A stretch of DNA of 64,000 bases from UBA993 sp964389365 (GCA_964389365.1 CAYMDO010000003.1:36262-100261); one strand, 5' to 3'; numbered from the stretch's first letter, positions 43,823 through 52,860 are shown. Notes: generated from the sequence alone by a model not told the origin. Program-made: numbers and translations.

Positions 43823-45040
43823 TTAATTAAAGAAAGTGCTTACAAAACTGCTTACCACTTCAGCGCCCCCAATGACTGTGCCCACTGTGCTTCCCAGGTT
43901 CACGAACACAACGACCAGCAAAATGCGGGTTACTTTGTTACGCCAGAAACCTTTCATTGTATGAATATCTTCTGCCAGGCTTTCAAAATCGTTAACGCTC
44001 GGTTTTCTGACCAGCGCTTCTGTCAGGCCGGCGAACCAGCCGGCTGCTAAAAGCGGGCTTAGCGAACTGATCGGTGCAACAAGCAGTGCAGTCAGCATTG
44101 AAAGAGGGTGAGCCAGGGCAATGACCGCCCCCAGTAAACCAAGTGAGCCGTTCCATAAAATCCAGGCCAAGATCTGCTCGGTTCCTGTCGCCCGGTCAAC
44201 CGAAAAAGTCAGTGCGATCAGGGCGACAATCAAAACCGGGATGCTCCAGCCGGCGATTTTATTGATCACGGGGGAAGGAGCGATGGCAGACAATTTGGAG
44301 AGGTCATGATCCCTGCGGATCTCTTCAATAATCCCGGGAATATGCCCGGCACCCAGAACAGCAACTACTTTCTCACCGGGGGCATCTTTGATCTTCTGAG
44401 CCAGGTACTGGTCCCGCTCGTCAATGACGATCGACTTGATTTGAGGAAAGGCAGTTGACAATTCATCCAGAGCCGCGCTCAGAATATCCTTGCTCTTCAT
44501 CTTTTCCATCTCTTCTTCGGTTAGCTCTTCATCCATGATTATGCCGAGCATGAACTGAAAGAAAAGTTTCATTTTGCCCCAGAAGTTAGAACTGCGCCAT
44601 AGGCGCAGCATTGTAACCTGCAGATCACGGTCGGCCAGGCAAATTTCAGCTCCAACAGCATCGGCTGATGCAATGGCCTGTTTCATCTCCTGCCCGGGCT
44701 GAACATTAAATTTTTTTGCCAGCTTTTTCTGGTAAGAGGACATAATCAGGTTGGCCAACAGCAGGGGTGCTTTCCGTTCCCTGATGATCTTGACTATATC
44801 AGTATTTTTCCAGCGACTGGCTTCAGTTATAGCCTGATAACGGGCCTGGCACAGCTCAATACAGACTGTGTCTGGTTTTTCAGCTTCAATCAGGGTTTCT
44901 ACTTCTTCGACGCTGGCTTTTGATATATGGGCTGTGCCAATCAGGATTATTTCGCGTCCATCCAGGTCGAGGCGGTGTATATTCTCACTGTTCACTAGAT
45001 CACGTCCCGTGCTTTTGTCAGTTGCAACACCAGTGATCAT
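43823..45040 (-). CDS. TraB/PrgY-family membrane protein
   Basis: A 405-residue protein. The soluble N-terminal TraB domain has LIGTAHISKASVEEV (GTAH motif), a conserved IELCQARY, and a GAGHIPGI motif that complete a putative metal-dependent active site. The C-terminal 160 residues hold about four membrane helices (PVLIVALIALTFSV and others). In enterococci the relative PrgY/TraB shuts down pheromone activity; in most bacteria the role is unknown. This is the last gene of the higher-G+C part of the window. Confidence 0.88.
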   Translation of the reverse strand: MITGVATDKSTGRDLVNSENIHRLDLDGREIILIGTAHISKASVEEVETLIEAEKPDTVCIELCQARYQAITEASRWKNTDIVKIIRERKAPLLLANLIMSSYQKKLAKKFNVQPGQEMKQAIASADAVGAEICLADRDLQVTMLRLWRSSNFWGKMKLFFQFMLGIIMDEELTEEEMEKMKSKDILSAALDELSTAFPQIKSIVIDERDQYLAQKIKDAPGEKVVAVLGAGHIPGIIEEIRRDHDLSKLSAIAPSPVINKIAGWSIPVLIVALIALTFSVDRATGTEQILAWILWNGSLGLLGAVIALAHPLSMLTALLVAPISSLSPLLAAGWFAGLTEALVRKPSVNDFESLAEDIHTMKGFWRNKVTRILLVVVFVNLGSTVGTVIGGAEVVSSFVSTFFN

Positions 45041-45263
45041 ATCACATTTGGATGTTCGGAAGGGATAATTAAGATCACGTGTAATTAAGTGCGCAAATTT
45101 ATAAAATGAAGGTAAGCCACGCTTCTTTTACACCCGGTTCTGCATGGTAACTTCACAAACCCTTTAGGCAAAGCCTTTTAGCGGCATATTTTTTTGTTTA
45201 ATGGGCAGGTAGCCAGCTACCTGAACGAATACGGTGAGGATTGGTCTACTTCCAGGGCATATG
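45041..45263. other. Intergenic region at the change of base composition
   Basis: A 223-bp gap marks where the DNA becomes visibly more A+T-rich. It contains an 8-bp inverted repeat, CAGGTAGC (45206-45213) and GCTACCTG (45216-45223), without a T-run, and no gene is seen. Confidence 0.4.
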
Positions 45264-45977
45264 TTATTTTCTTTTTCCTGTTATCGAAATGAGATTCAGA
45301 TACTTGCCATCATCGGCTTTCATCATGTCTATATCCTGCTTTGCAATTGGATTATCGGCAGCAAGCCAATCACTCCACGCCTTTTCAGTGCACTCCATTT
45401 CTTTGATCAAAAAGTAGTCTAAATGCTTTTCAAAAATTTGAGTCCACCATTCAATGCAATGCAATGTAGCAAAATCTTCGTCGTTTAAAAACGGTTTTAG
45501 CGCATCGGGTATGATTCCGTTCATTTCCTGCTTTGTGCCGGGAATGGCAATTGCAACCAGTGCGCCCTTTTTTATCAGCGATTTTAAATGTTTCTCAAAA
45601 TAGTCATCGTTGTTTCCGAAATAGTGGTAGGAATCAATGCTTATTAGTGCGTCGAAGTACTCGTCTGCAAAAGGCAACTCCACCGTTGCGTCGGCATGTA
45701 TAGGAAGGACCAAGTCATCAACACCCATTTGCAGGAACCGCTTATAGTTATCAGTAGCCGAAATCCATAAATCAACAGCAAATGTCTGTACGCCGTATTC
45801 TTTAGCCAGAAATACCGATGTCAACCCCATGCCGCAGCCTAAATCTAAAACACGCATTCCCTTCGTGAGTTCAACGCCTTGGGTGATCTCGTCAAGCATA
45901 AGCATTGCGTTTGGACCCATAAAATTTTGCGATTGAAAGCGCTTATCATACTTTTCAGTACGATGATATTTATTCAT
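45264..45977 (-). CDS. SAM-dependent methyltransferase, accessory region
   Basis: A 237-residue class I methyltransferase. Motif I is VLDLGCGMGLTS, motif II reads QTFAVDLW, and motif III lies near LISIDSYHYFG. It resembles small-molecule methylases found next to drug-resistance and DUF2200-type genes. It overlaps the upstream DUF2200 gene by 8 bases, so translation is coupled. The target is unknown. Confidence 0.85.
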   Translation of the reverse strand: MNKYHRTEKYDKRFQSQNFMGPNAMLMLDEITQGVELTKGMRVLDLGCGMGLTSVFLAKEYGVQTFAVDLWISATDNYKRFLQMGVDDLVLPIHADATVELPFADEYFDALISIDSYHYFGNNDDYFEKHLKSLIKKGALVAIAIPGTKQEMNGIIPDALKPFLNDEDFATLHCIEWWTQIFEKHLDYFLIKEMECTEKAWSDWLAADNPIAKQDIDMMKADDGKYLNLISITGKRK

Positions 45978-46323
45978 TATTCCTCACCTTCTCCATTGAC
46001 TTGCCTTTTGCCAATTCGTCTACCAGTTTGTCAAGCCACCTGATTTTCTGCATAAGCGGGTCTTCGATTTCTTCAACGCGATGCCCGCAAATTACGCCAG
46101 ATATTTTGGTGGCGTTCGGGTTTATCTGCGGAGCTTCCTTAAAGAAGGTTTCGTAATCGATATTCTTTATAATTTGCGCTTGCAAGCCAGTATCGTCATA
46201 TCCCGTCAGCCAACAAATCACAGCATCAACTTCGGATTTAGTACGTCCTTTTCGCTCCACCTTTTGGACCAGTAGTGGGTATACGCTCGAAAATGCCATC
46301 TTGTATACACGCTCATTTGTCAT
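45970..46323 (-). CDS. DUF2200-family protein
   Basis: A 117-residue protein matching DUF2200: MAFSSVYPLLVQKVERKGR, DAVICWLTGY and GVICGHRVEEI. GGAG lies 9 nt before ATG 46323, so a longer reading from 46362 is unlikely. It is between a DUF1801 gene and the methyltransferase and overlaps both, a typical accessory stack of small genes. Function unknown. Confidence 0.85.
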   Translation of the reverse strand: MTNERVYKMAFSSVYPLLVQKVERKGRTKSEVDAVICWLTGYDDTGLQAQIIKNIDYETFFKEAPQINPNATKISGVICGHRVEEIEDPLMQKIRWLDKLVDELAKGKSMEKVRNNE

Positions 46324-46679
46324 AAAGAGTCGCTCCTTTTCTCTTCTTGATTTACTCTCCACCGCACGATGTCAGTGATGAGTTCATAATCTATTGGCAT
46401 GCCAAGCGGCAGCTGAATCGCTCCTTTACTGGTCTTATAACCTATTAACCGCTCCGCAAATCTAGACGTAGCTTCGCCGCCGGGGTACAGCCCGATGTGT
46501 TTTTTGAATGCCGCAAAATGGATGAGGTTCTTACCTTTCCAGAATGTCGGCATCTGCCACGAGATTTTCTCTGTGGCTTCCGGCGCGGCTGCGCGGATGG
46601 TTTCGCGGATACTTTGCAACAAAGGCCGTGCATCTTCCGGTTGTGACGCAATATATTCGTCAATACTGTTCGGCTTCAT
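46320..46679 (-). CDS. DUF1801/YdhG-like protein
   Basis: A 119-residue protein of the YdhG/DUF1801 fold: IDEYIASQPEDARPLLQSIR, EKISWQMPTFWKGKNLIHF and KHIGLYPGG. Members are sometimes called frataxin-like iron chaperones, but there is little direct proof. Overlaps the DUF2200 gene by 4 bases. A second, diverged DUF1801 gene lies 200 bp upstream. Confidence 0.85.
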   Translation of the reverse strand: MKPNSIDEYIASQPEDARPLLQSIRETIRAAAPEATEKISWQMPTFWKGKNLIHFAAFKKHIGLYPGGEATSRFAERLIGYKTSKGAIQLPLGMPIDYELITDIVRWRVNQEEKRSDSL

Positions 46680-46708
46680 AACAATTTCTCTACCTCTTCA
46701 ACTTTAGT

Positions 46709-46882
46709 TTATTCTTTTTCAATCAGTGTCAGCGCAATCCGCAGTGCCTTGGCCCGCCTATCGTTTAAAGTTTTCTGAGAGGATTTCAGTTTGCCGCTTT
46801 CCTGTATCTTTTCGCACTTATGCAGAGCAGAAGCCAGGGCGGATGATGCCTCTTCCAGTTCATTTTTTGTGTATTCGATCAT
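46709..46882 (-). CDS. Small helical protein coupled to a DUF1801 gene
   Basis: A 57-residue protein starting at ATG 46882, one base after the upstream DUF1801 stop, with GGAG 5 nt before. It reads as a charged two-helix protein (NELEEASSALASALHKCEKI and DRRAKALRIALTLIEKE). I do not recognise a named family. The tight coupling and good codon pattern support a real gene. A longer reading from 47032 overlaps the neighbour and is rejected. Confidence 0.7.
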   Translation of the reverse strand: MIEYTKNELEEASSALASALHKCEKIQESGKLKSSQKTLNDRRAKALRIALTLIEKE

Positions 46883-46883
46883 T

Positions 46884-47252
46884 TTATCTCCAAAATTTAG
46901 CCATATCTTTTTTATTCTCAATGTTGTAGGAAACAATTTTGCATAGCAAATCAAAATCCACTCTATCTGTCCACTTGATTCTAAAAAGCTCCTGTGTATG
47001 GGAATATCCCGCTTTTTCAATCTCTTTTTCAAACAGACTAATAACCACTGCTTCAGGTGCCACAGCTATATGCCCTTTAGCAACGCTAAAACCAATAATA
47101 AAAGTTCCATGGTCACTAAACACAGGTTGATTCCATTTGATTTCTTCTTTCAATTGAGGAAACTTCTCTTTAACGTATTTCAGGATGTTCTCCATTCTCT
47201 CCCTTTTATCAGGCTCACGAATACCATCCAAGAACATTTGAAAATATTTCAT
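46884..47252 (-). CDS. DUF1801/YdhG-like protein, second copy
   Basis: A 122-residue protein with the same family pattern: ENILKYVKEKFPQLKEEIKW, NQPVFSDHGTFIIGFSVAKG and HIAVAPE. It is diverged from the copy at 46320-46679, so it is an old paralogue rather than a recent repeat. It opens the minus-strand stack that ends at 45264. Confidence 0.85.
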   Translation of the reverse strand: MKYFQMFLDGIREPDKRERMENILKYVKEKFPQLKEEIKWNQPVFSDHGTFIIGFSVAKGHIAVAPEAVVISLFEKEIEKAGYSHTQELFRIKWTDRVDFDLLCKIVSYNIENKKDMAKFWR

Positions 47253-47411
47253 GTTTTCTTACTCCTTCCAACTTTCTTTATAAGGATAAACCATATATTA
47301 AAACATATACCCAACATCCAGCCTGACCACACAATTTCACCTTTTCAAAAACCATCTAAATCTACCACTCGCAAACCGTTGACATCTATCCTGACCACTT
47401 GCCAGGCTTAT

Positions 47412-47520
47412 GACATCTAAATCGCTCTCGCGCACTCGAAAATGCCCGCTTTGGCTTGTTTCCTTGAACCCATATGTTCACGATTTTAGCACATCAGATT
47501 TTGCTCTCAAATCCTGAAAA
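47412..47520. repeat. Dispersed repeat, copy A
   Basis: A noncoding stretch starting GACATCTAAATCGCTCT and containing GAACCCATAT and GATTTTAGCACATCAGATT. It is repeated in the same orientation at 52861-52970 with many identical blocks. Shorter related pieces with ACATCTA and ACCACT lie just before it (47340-47400) and at 62147-62190. Confidence 0.8.
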
Positions 47521-47810
47521 GCCCAGTATTACCGGACTTTTCACGCACTCACCCTTTCACCCTGGTTATCAAGGTCACCGTCTCAACGTGAGATAGAGTG
47601 ACTAATTTAGATGTCATCGATTCCGGCTTCAAAAATCCTCGCAAGACCCGTAAAACAGCCGTTTATAAGGCTTTTAACACTTGATTTCCTATGACATCAA
47701 TCCTGAATTTGCATCATAAGGTCGGGAGCGTTGTTTTGTCTGCCGCTATGCCCATTCCGCTAATAAAAGATCGTTCCACTCATATTTCCGAGGCTATATT
47801 GGAACTAAGT

Positions 47811-47954
47811 TTATTCCAGTCTCTGTTTCTTTGGGGCTGTAATGTGTTCCTTTTGAGCCTGCTCAAATATCTCAAGCGCAATAATCGGCTCATGAGCATC
47901 TTTCATTAAAAATTGTTCGTGCTCGCCATCATTCATGAACTGCTTGTTGTCAGG
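47811..47954 (-). pseudogene. Serine recombinase fragment
   Basis: Conceptual translation ends ...DAHEPIIALEIFEQAQKEH then a short Lys-rich tail and a stop. HEPII followed by a helix with EIFEQAQ is the recombinase-domain segment just before the zinc ribbon in large serine recombinases. Only about 47 residues remain and no catalytic domain is near, so it is a relic. Confidence 0.5.
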
Positions 47955-47966
47955 AAAATCCCCGGC

Positions 47967-48105
47967 TGATCTTCCCCCGCTTTTGTGGACACATAGTTAA
48001 GCCGCTTTCCTCTGTTTTTCGCACTCTTCCGGGCTGTTATAGCCGATTGCTGAACGAGTCCTGATCCTGCTGTAAAAAACCTCGATATATTTTAAAGATT
48101 CAATC
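47967..48105 (-). mobile_element. IS3-family insertion sequence, right-end remnant
   Basis: The minus strand reads ESLKYIEVFYSRIRTRSAIG, then YNSPEECEKQRKAA and a stop at 47997-47999. This is the C-terminus of an IS3-family (IS150-like) OrfB transposase. Just after it, TGTGTCCACAAAAGCGGGGG (on the minus strand, ending near 47967) has the form of the IS3 terminal inverted repeat. The rest of the element is missing. Its broken end abuts the DUF1003 gene. Confidence 0.75.
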
Positions 48106-48579
48106 CCTGTTCTCTAATTTGTCCTTCTGCTTAAAAAATTCTCTTTGATTCTTTTCTATCCTACTCAGACGTTTAAGAACCTCTTCGATTAATATTTCCG
48201 ATTTCAGGTTAACTTCATAATCATGCTCTGCTCTTAGCCTGTCTTTTGCTTCCTGGCGCTTTTGAGACATCATGATTACAGGAGCCTGAAGTGCGGCTAT
48301 ACAGGACAATACAAGGTTTAATAGAATAAACGGATATGGGTCAAAATGGCGAATAAATAATAGTGCGGAATTTACACCTATCCAGAGCAATAAAATTGCT
48401 ACAAAAGAGATTATAAATCCCCAGCTTCCTGCAAGGTTAGCCACTGCATCAGCAATTCTATCCCCCAAAGAAAGGGTTTCACCGTGGACTTCATTTAAGT
48501 TTTTTGAATGCCTCATGGAAGCGAGTTCCTCGATACCCCCAAAAAACGCTGACTTTCTTATTTCCATTTTTTTGATCAT
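48100..48579 (-). CDS. DUF1003-family membrane protein
   Basis: A 159-residue protein with two membrane helices (about 50-70 and 80-100) and the DUF1003 signature LGDRIADAVANLAGSWGFII and DPYPFILLNLVLSC, then a charged coiled-coil tail. Function unknown. An AAGGAAAGGAAG run precedes the ATG. The last few residues lie in DNA that belongs to the truncated IS3 end, so the C-terminus may not be original. Confidence 0.85.
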   Translation of the reverse strand: MIKKMEIRKSAFFGGIEELASMRHSKNLNEVHGETLSLGDRIADAVANLAGSWGFIISFVAILLLWIGVNSALLFIRHFDPYPFILLNLVLSCIAALQAPVIMMSQKRQEAKDRLRAEHDYEVNLKSEILIEEVLKRLSRIEKNQREFFKQKDKLENRD

Positions 48580-48724
48580 GATGACTTCCTTTCCTTCAAT
48601 ACCTTACGTTATTCCTGGATTTTTATTGATTTAAAGCAAAACAGCATAGACCCTGCATTCATAGCGGTTTGATATCAATCTCGACTTCTCAATAATTGAT
48701 TTTCTATCAGGCTATTTTGTATTT

Positions 48725-49084
48725 TCACTTCTTCGATCCGTATATTCGTATTTTTAATAACCCTGTGAGCAACAACACGAAGGCCGCCACAAACCCGAAA
48801 GCGGAATACCACGGTTTGTCACCGAACTCACCATCAAGCAGGATTGATGTGGTGATCAATGCGATAAAAGCAGCGAAAAACAAAAGCAAAATCGGTGCTA
48901 GCAGTCCTTTTTTAATGACGCCTGTTTTAATGACGCCAAGCATAATTATGATAAAACCTATTGACAACCCGATAGCACACAGTCCCGGCGCATCATCATA
49001 CTCACCTAAGGCAAATAGCAGTCCGCCGATAATAATCCCCAGAATAATAGGAATAATAACCTTCGGCTTAAAATATTTGTTCAT
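48725..49084 (-). CDS. Small integral membrane protein, unknown
   Basis: A 119-residue hydrophobic protein with four predicted membrane helices (about 7-26, 33-52, 60-82, 95-113). No family recognised. Its start overlaps the stop of the DUF1905 gene by 4 bases (ATGA), so the pair is translationally coupled. Confidence 0.7.
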   Translation of the reverse strand: MNKYFKPKVIIPIILGIIIGGLLFALGEYDDAPGLCAIGLSIGFIIIMLGVIKTGVIKKGLLAPILLLFFAAFIALITTSILLDGEFGDKPWYSAFGFVAAFVLLLTGLLKIRIYGSKK

Positions 49085-49356
49085 TTTGAGTTATCTCTTT
49101 CTTTAATAGTTACCTTTATTATATCACCAGGCTGTTTGCCGATTTTCGCACGGATTTCTTTCCTGATCCCGATAATATGACACGGTGTTTGCATTTTAAC
49201 AAGATTGCCTACATATGGCTCTCCATCAAAAGTGGCGTTAACAGGCACCCTGCCTTTTCCAAATTCCTCTTTCACATCAAAAGGAATTTCAATATACGCG
49301 CCGTCGATAGCCGGAACTTTTTTGATCTGCGCTTCAAATTCATATACCTTTCTCAT
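49081..49356 (-). CDS. DUF1905-family protein
   Basis: A 91-residue protein with the DUF1905 pattern: VYEFEAQIKKVPAIDGAYIE, IPFDVKEEFGKGRVPVNATF and IGKQPGDIIKVTIKERD. The barrel-like fold is often fused to YdeI-type domains; here it stands alone. GGGAG lies 5 nt before ATG 49356. Coupled to the next small membrane protein. Confidence 0.85.
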   Translation of the reverse strand: MRKVYEFEAQIKKVPAIDGAYIEIPFDVKEEFGKGRVPVNATFDGEPYVGNLVKMQTPCHIIGIRKEIRAKIGKQPGDIIKVTIKERDNSK

Positions 49357-49415
49357 GATGGCTCCCTTCAATGGCATCTAATCAACTGTCTGCAAACCCT
49401 GCTTCTTCGAACTGT

Positions 49416-49545
49416 ATTTTTACTTTTTCTCCGATTTCCATCTTCGGACTTTGTGACATAACTTCGATGCTGTTTTTTAATCTGCACTGCTTTAAAAATT
49501 TCTTTTGATATGATTGCCGGATTATTCTTCGCTGAGGAATATCCT
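49416..49545 (-). pseudogene. Serine recombinase fragment, zinc-ribbon entry region
   Basis: The minus strand reads NNPAIISKEIFKAVQ then KSEDGNRRKSKN. This is the segment around the recombinase/zinc-ribbon boundary of large serine recombinases. Only about 40 residues survive, upstream of the DUF1905 gene; flanking DNA (49546-49729) shows nothing else I can name. Confidence 0.55.
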
Positions 49546-49729
49546 CTTTACTCAGCGCCTTCGATGCTTCCTGTAAATCGCTTTTTTGAAACGGACATAA
49601 GATTTTCTATTGTTATCACTTTAATCCCCCCCAATCAGATCTTTACAATTCTTTTCGTATTCTTTATTTATTAAATGAACCAATTTCAATCAGGTTGCCT
49701 TCCAGGTCAGAAATGTAACATTGTGGCTA

Positions 49730-50044
49730 TTAATGCGGAAACGCTATTTCTGCCGCTACCCAAAAAATAATCAGCAGTCCAACTGGTATAGACAATAATA
49801 CCGATAATGATCTGTCTTTGTTTTTGAAAATTGAAATGATTCCTAAAACAAAGCCGATCACTCCCAATACTGCAATAAATGGTGACGGAAGTGGGAGCCT
49901 AATCCCAATATTCAATGCTTTTAATCCCATTAAAACGATAAAAAGTATTGCAAGTAAAGATGCCCATTTTCCAATCTTCGTTTTAGACCAAATCTGAATC
50001 TTAATAATTCCTCCCTCCCTTCTTAAATCCTTATTTTCTAACAT
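49730..50044 (-). CDS. Small membrane protein, unknown, uncertain start
   Basis: A 104-residue reading with three hydrophobic helices (about 27-45, 53-70, 82-100). The ATG at 50044 has no ribosome binding site. A very strong one (AAGGGAGGGAGG) lies inside the reading, about 10 nt before an ATT codon that opens IQIWSKTKIGKW, as if the true start were ATT or a mutated ATG. The gene may be weakly expressed or newly broken. Family unknown. Confidence 0.55.
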   Translation of the reverse strand: MLENKDLRREGGIIKIQIWSKTKIGKWASLLAILFIVLMGLKALNIGIRLPLPSPFIAVLGVIGFVLGIISIFKNKDRSLSVLLSIPVGLLIIFWVAAEIAFPH

Positions 50045-50060
50045 ATTATCAAACCTCTAA

Positions 50061-50803
50061 TTATTTTCTTTTCCTTAAAATTTCTTTGAAAACCTCTTGC
50101 GTTTCCTCTGCATTATTTAAATTAAAGATTGTAATCCCGTCATCTGCTTCAAGATAAATAAAAGGGGGCTTTTGGGTATTAACAAATAAATTCACTGAAC
50201 ATAGTTCTTTTGTCTTGAAATGCCCCTTCAAATTTGATTTGAGCCCAAAGCTGAACCGTTGGTGCACATTTCAATAGTGGGTAATTCTTCCACCAACTCT
50301 ACAGACTTAATCGACTCCCAGGTATAAACATCACCATACATACCATGGATTACTAAGCCTTCTTCAAGAAAGCTTACCTTGGTTGTTTGGGATGAAAAAA
50401 ATATCAGAACAGCAACGAAGATTAATGTAACAACGGCTATACCTGCCGGTATAACTAATTGCTTTCCCGCCCCTTTTCGGGGCTTTCCGTCTTTTTCATA
50501 AATATTCCCATCATACTTTTGAGCCTTGAATAATAAATAAACTGTTGAAATAACAAAAAATACAATAGCCGGCGCCTGAACTGATTTTAATCCCAAAGCC
50601 TGCAACACACCAATTATGATGAAAACTACACCGTTGACATAGCAATATATCCCCATAAAACTACCAATACCTGCTGTGTCGACGTTGGCCTTTTTAGCTT
50701 TTGACATGGTATTATAGCCTGAGATCAAGAAGTACCATTTAAATACATGAACCGCCAACCCAATTAAGATAAAGAAAATGCCTAAAATTATAGAAAACCA
50801 CAT
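50061..50803 (-). pseudogene. DUF3784-like membrane protein gene, frameshifted by a 5-bp duplication
   Basis: The first part (50803 to about 50240) encodes four membrane helices (MWFSIILGIFFILIGLAVHV and others) and then a beta-rich domain, stopping at SALGSNQI. The second part continues the same domain in another frame (SNLKGHFKTKELCSV... to 50061). At 50232-50241 the plus strand has ATTTGATTTG. Removing one ATTTG copy joins SALGSN directly to LKGHF in one frame. The break is thus a simple tandem duplication. The intact protein would be about 246 residues, with a C-terminal PH-like domain. Confidence 0.8.
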
Positions 50804-50953
50804 GTTAAACCTCCGGGAACTTATTTATGTTTCTTTTGAGCCTGGCTCTGATTCCCAGCAAATGCTCAATATCATTCAGAACCGCTTTATCTTTAACCTT
50901 GATCATCAGCCATCTCCCCATGGCCGAATAGGCGGATTTTACATAGCGTTTTT

Positions 50954-51070
50954 TTACAGATGTGAAAACAGAGCGACTTCCACATCATGCCTTATGTAAT
51001 GGTCAAGCATTTTTTGAACAATCTGCTTCGACTCACAAAGAGCTTTAGTGGACGCACACATTAAGGCCAT
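50954..51070 (-). pseudogene. Unidentified gene remnant
   Basis: A 38-residue reading (MALMCASTKALCESKQIVQK and on) with natural composition but no ribosome binding site, no family that I recognise and stops in all frames around it. It lies in a 490-bp gap (50804-51295) without a full gene. Probably the tail of a lost gene. Confidence 0.3.
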
Positions 51071-51125
51071 CCGTCTCCATGTGTTATATAAGCTATATTC
51101 AAAAGGTTAAAGCGAATAGTATGAT

Positions 51126-51239
51126 TTAATCAAATAGTCCGGGTAGTTCATCAACTGTCAGCAACCTAAAACCAGCAGCTTCCATCTCGCGATTAATATT
51201 GAAGATTATCTTTTCAGCATTTTTATAAATCGAACTGTG
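51126..51239 (-). pseudogene. Unidentified gene remnant, C-terminal piece
   Basis: The minus strand reads IYKNAEKIIFNINREMEAAG followed by FRLLTVDELPGLFD and a stop at 51126-51128. The amphipathic pattern and clean C-terminus look like the end of a real gene whose front has been lost. Family not recognised. Confidence 0.35.
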
Positions 51240-51295
51240 TGCGTCGCTTCAATCATTCCCCCTATATGTCAAACCCCCGTCCCCCTGACAATGTA

Positions 51296-51994
51296 TTACC
51301 AGATACCGGGCAGCAAGCGATAGCGCACTTTTTGCGCGTACTCCCGATAGCCGGGCAGATTTGTCTGCAGAAACCGATCTTCAAGGCGAGTACGCATGAT
51401 GAAAAAAACGCCAAAAATCACAACAGGGATGAAGGCCCAGGCTGAATCGAGCAGCAGTGGCATGCCAAGATTTGAGACCAGGCCACCGATATAACCTGGA
51501 TGCCGCACCCATCTGTATGGCCCGCCCGACACAACGATGTGCCCACGCTCCTGTTGAATGCGCACTGTTCCCGAAAAAAATGCATTCACTATAAACGCAT
51601 AAGAAGAAAGCAAACACCCGCTCAGAATCAGTACCAGTCCGAAGAGCTCAAGGGCAAGAGAAAACCTCGCCGAGCATCCATATAAGGCGTCTAGCCCGGC
51701 AGTCAGTAAAATAAAGACGCTGCCGAACGCGACAAGCGGCGAAAGAATTTTGTCCCATACCGGGGTATTATCGTGCTGACCGTAATGCGCGCGCTCTTCA
51801 ATGATACCGGGGTTTCTTCGCGCTGCCAAAATGCGGCTGATGATAAAGCATAGAATGAACACAGCTGCCATCACCCAGGCCTGCCACCAATCCCAGCGGT
51901 CAGAGATGAGTAGAGGTAATATTGGGATCAGCACCAGCACCAGCACCAGCATTACCACAGTACGGATTATCAAAGCACTTTTTTTAAGTTTCAT
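51296..51994 (-). CDS. Isoprenylcysteine carboxyl methyltransferase-like membrane protein
   Basis: A 232-residue protein with about five membrane helices. The C-terminal block GPYRWVRHPGYIGGLVSNLG, then TRLEDRFLQTNLPGYREYAQ, is the ICMT/PEMT signature that binds SAM in membrane methyltransferases. In bacteria the methylated lipid or small molecule is mostly unknown. GGAGG lies 5 nt before ATG 51994. It follows a soluble methyltransferase by 16 bp on the same strand. Confidence 0.88.
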   Translation of the reverse strand: MKLKKSALIIRTVVMLVLVLVLIPILPLLISDRWDWWQAWVMAAVFILCFIISRILAARRNPGIIEERAHYGQHDNTPVWDKILSPLVAFGSVFILLTAGLDALYGCSARFSLALELFGLVLILSGCLLSSYAFIVNAFFSGTVRIQQERGHIVVSGGPYRWVRHPGYIGGLVSNLGMPLLLDSAWAFIPVVIFGVFFIMRTRLEDRFLQTNLPGYREYAQKVRYRLLPGIW

Positions 51995-52010
51995 TTCTTC
52001 CTCCATATTT

Positions 52011-52754
52011 TCAAAGGCTCGGAGTTCCAATAAAGACCTTGAGTTTGTATTCGCCATCCTCAAGAAGGTATCTATCATAAAGATGATTTAAGCTGATTTC
52101 ATCAACTTTCAATTTGAGCCTCTCGAAAAGAGTCATCCATTGATCATAAGAAAACAACCCAAGGGTATGAACCTCGTGCTCAATGCTCAATTCACCATCC
52201 CGGCGAATCAGATAGACCATTGTGGATTCATAGGTGCTATCAGATGTGATATGGTTATTTTCTAGCACCGTGATGTGGAAGTTTTCATCTTCACCAGTGT
52301 AGGCAAAGTTATTGTTGCGGAATTCTTCTTTTATGTGGGCAACGACCAGCAGAACCCCCATCGGTTTCATATGCGCTGCCGCATTGCTCAATACAGCCGA
52401 CAGATCCTCTAATGTGCTCATATACATGATGGAATCGGGTATGATAACTGCATCAAATTTTTTATTTAATTTGACGTTTCTCATATCACCGTTAATATAG
52501 GTGATTTCGGGATTTGTTTTTTTAGCGATTTCCAGCATTCCTTCACTTAAGTCAACCCCGGTAACGGAAAAGTGCTGCTTGAAATGAAAGTCAAGGCCTC
52601 CTGCTCCGCAGCCTAAGTGCAGCATCGTGGGAGTTGGTGCAGAAAAGTATCTTTCCAAAACTTTAACATAGGCCATTGCTTCTTCGTTATAGGATTCCAG
52701 ATTAGCTAAAATATGTTCAGTCCAGGCTAGGTGATTATATGTATTCCATTTCAT
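52011..52754 (-). CDS. SAM-dependent methyltransferase, accessory region
   Basis: A 247-residue class I methyltransferase. Motif I reads MLHLGCGAGGLDFHF, motif II VTGVDLSEGML, and motif III lies near FDAVIIPDSIMYM. The C-terminal half resembles bacterial small-molecule methylases. It precedes the membrane methyltransferase gene by 16 bp, so the two are probably one operon. The acceptor is unknown. Confidence 0.85.
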   Translation of the reverse strand: MKWNTYNHLAWTEHILANLESYNEEAMAYVKVLERYFSAPTPTMLHLGCGAGGLDFHFKQHFSVTGVDLSEGMLEIAKKTNPEITYINGDMRNVKLNKKFDAVIIPDSIMYMSTLEDLSAVLSNAAAHMKPMGVLLVVAHIKEEFRNNNFAYTGEDENFHITVLENNHITSDSTYESTMVYLIRRDGELSIEHEVHTLGLFSYDQWMTLFERLKLKVDEISLNHLYDRYLLEDGEYKLKVFIGTPSL

Positions 52755-52860
52755 TCACACCACCCCCGTCAAATAGTGACACTTTTACACAAACATCTAT
52801 CCAGACCACACAGCCTCGGCAAAATAATAAACCAACTAAGCCGACCACTCGCAAAGTACC

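Noticed and set aside
47691..47909. 72-residue plus-strand reading
   Set aside because: The opposite strand gives recognisable recombinase sequence over the same bases.
50778..50999. 73-residue plus-strand reading in the gap before the methyltransferase
   Set aside because: No ribosome binding site, no known family and overlap with the start of the DUF3784-like gene on the other strand.
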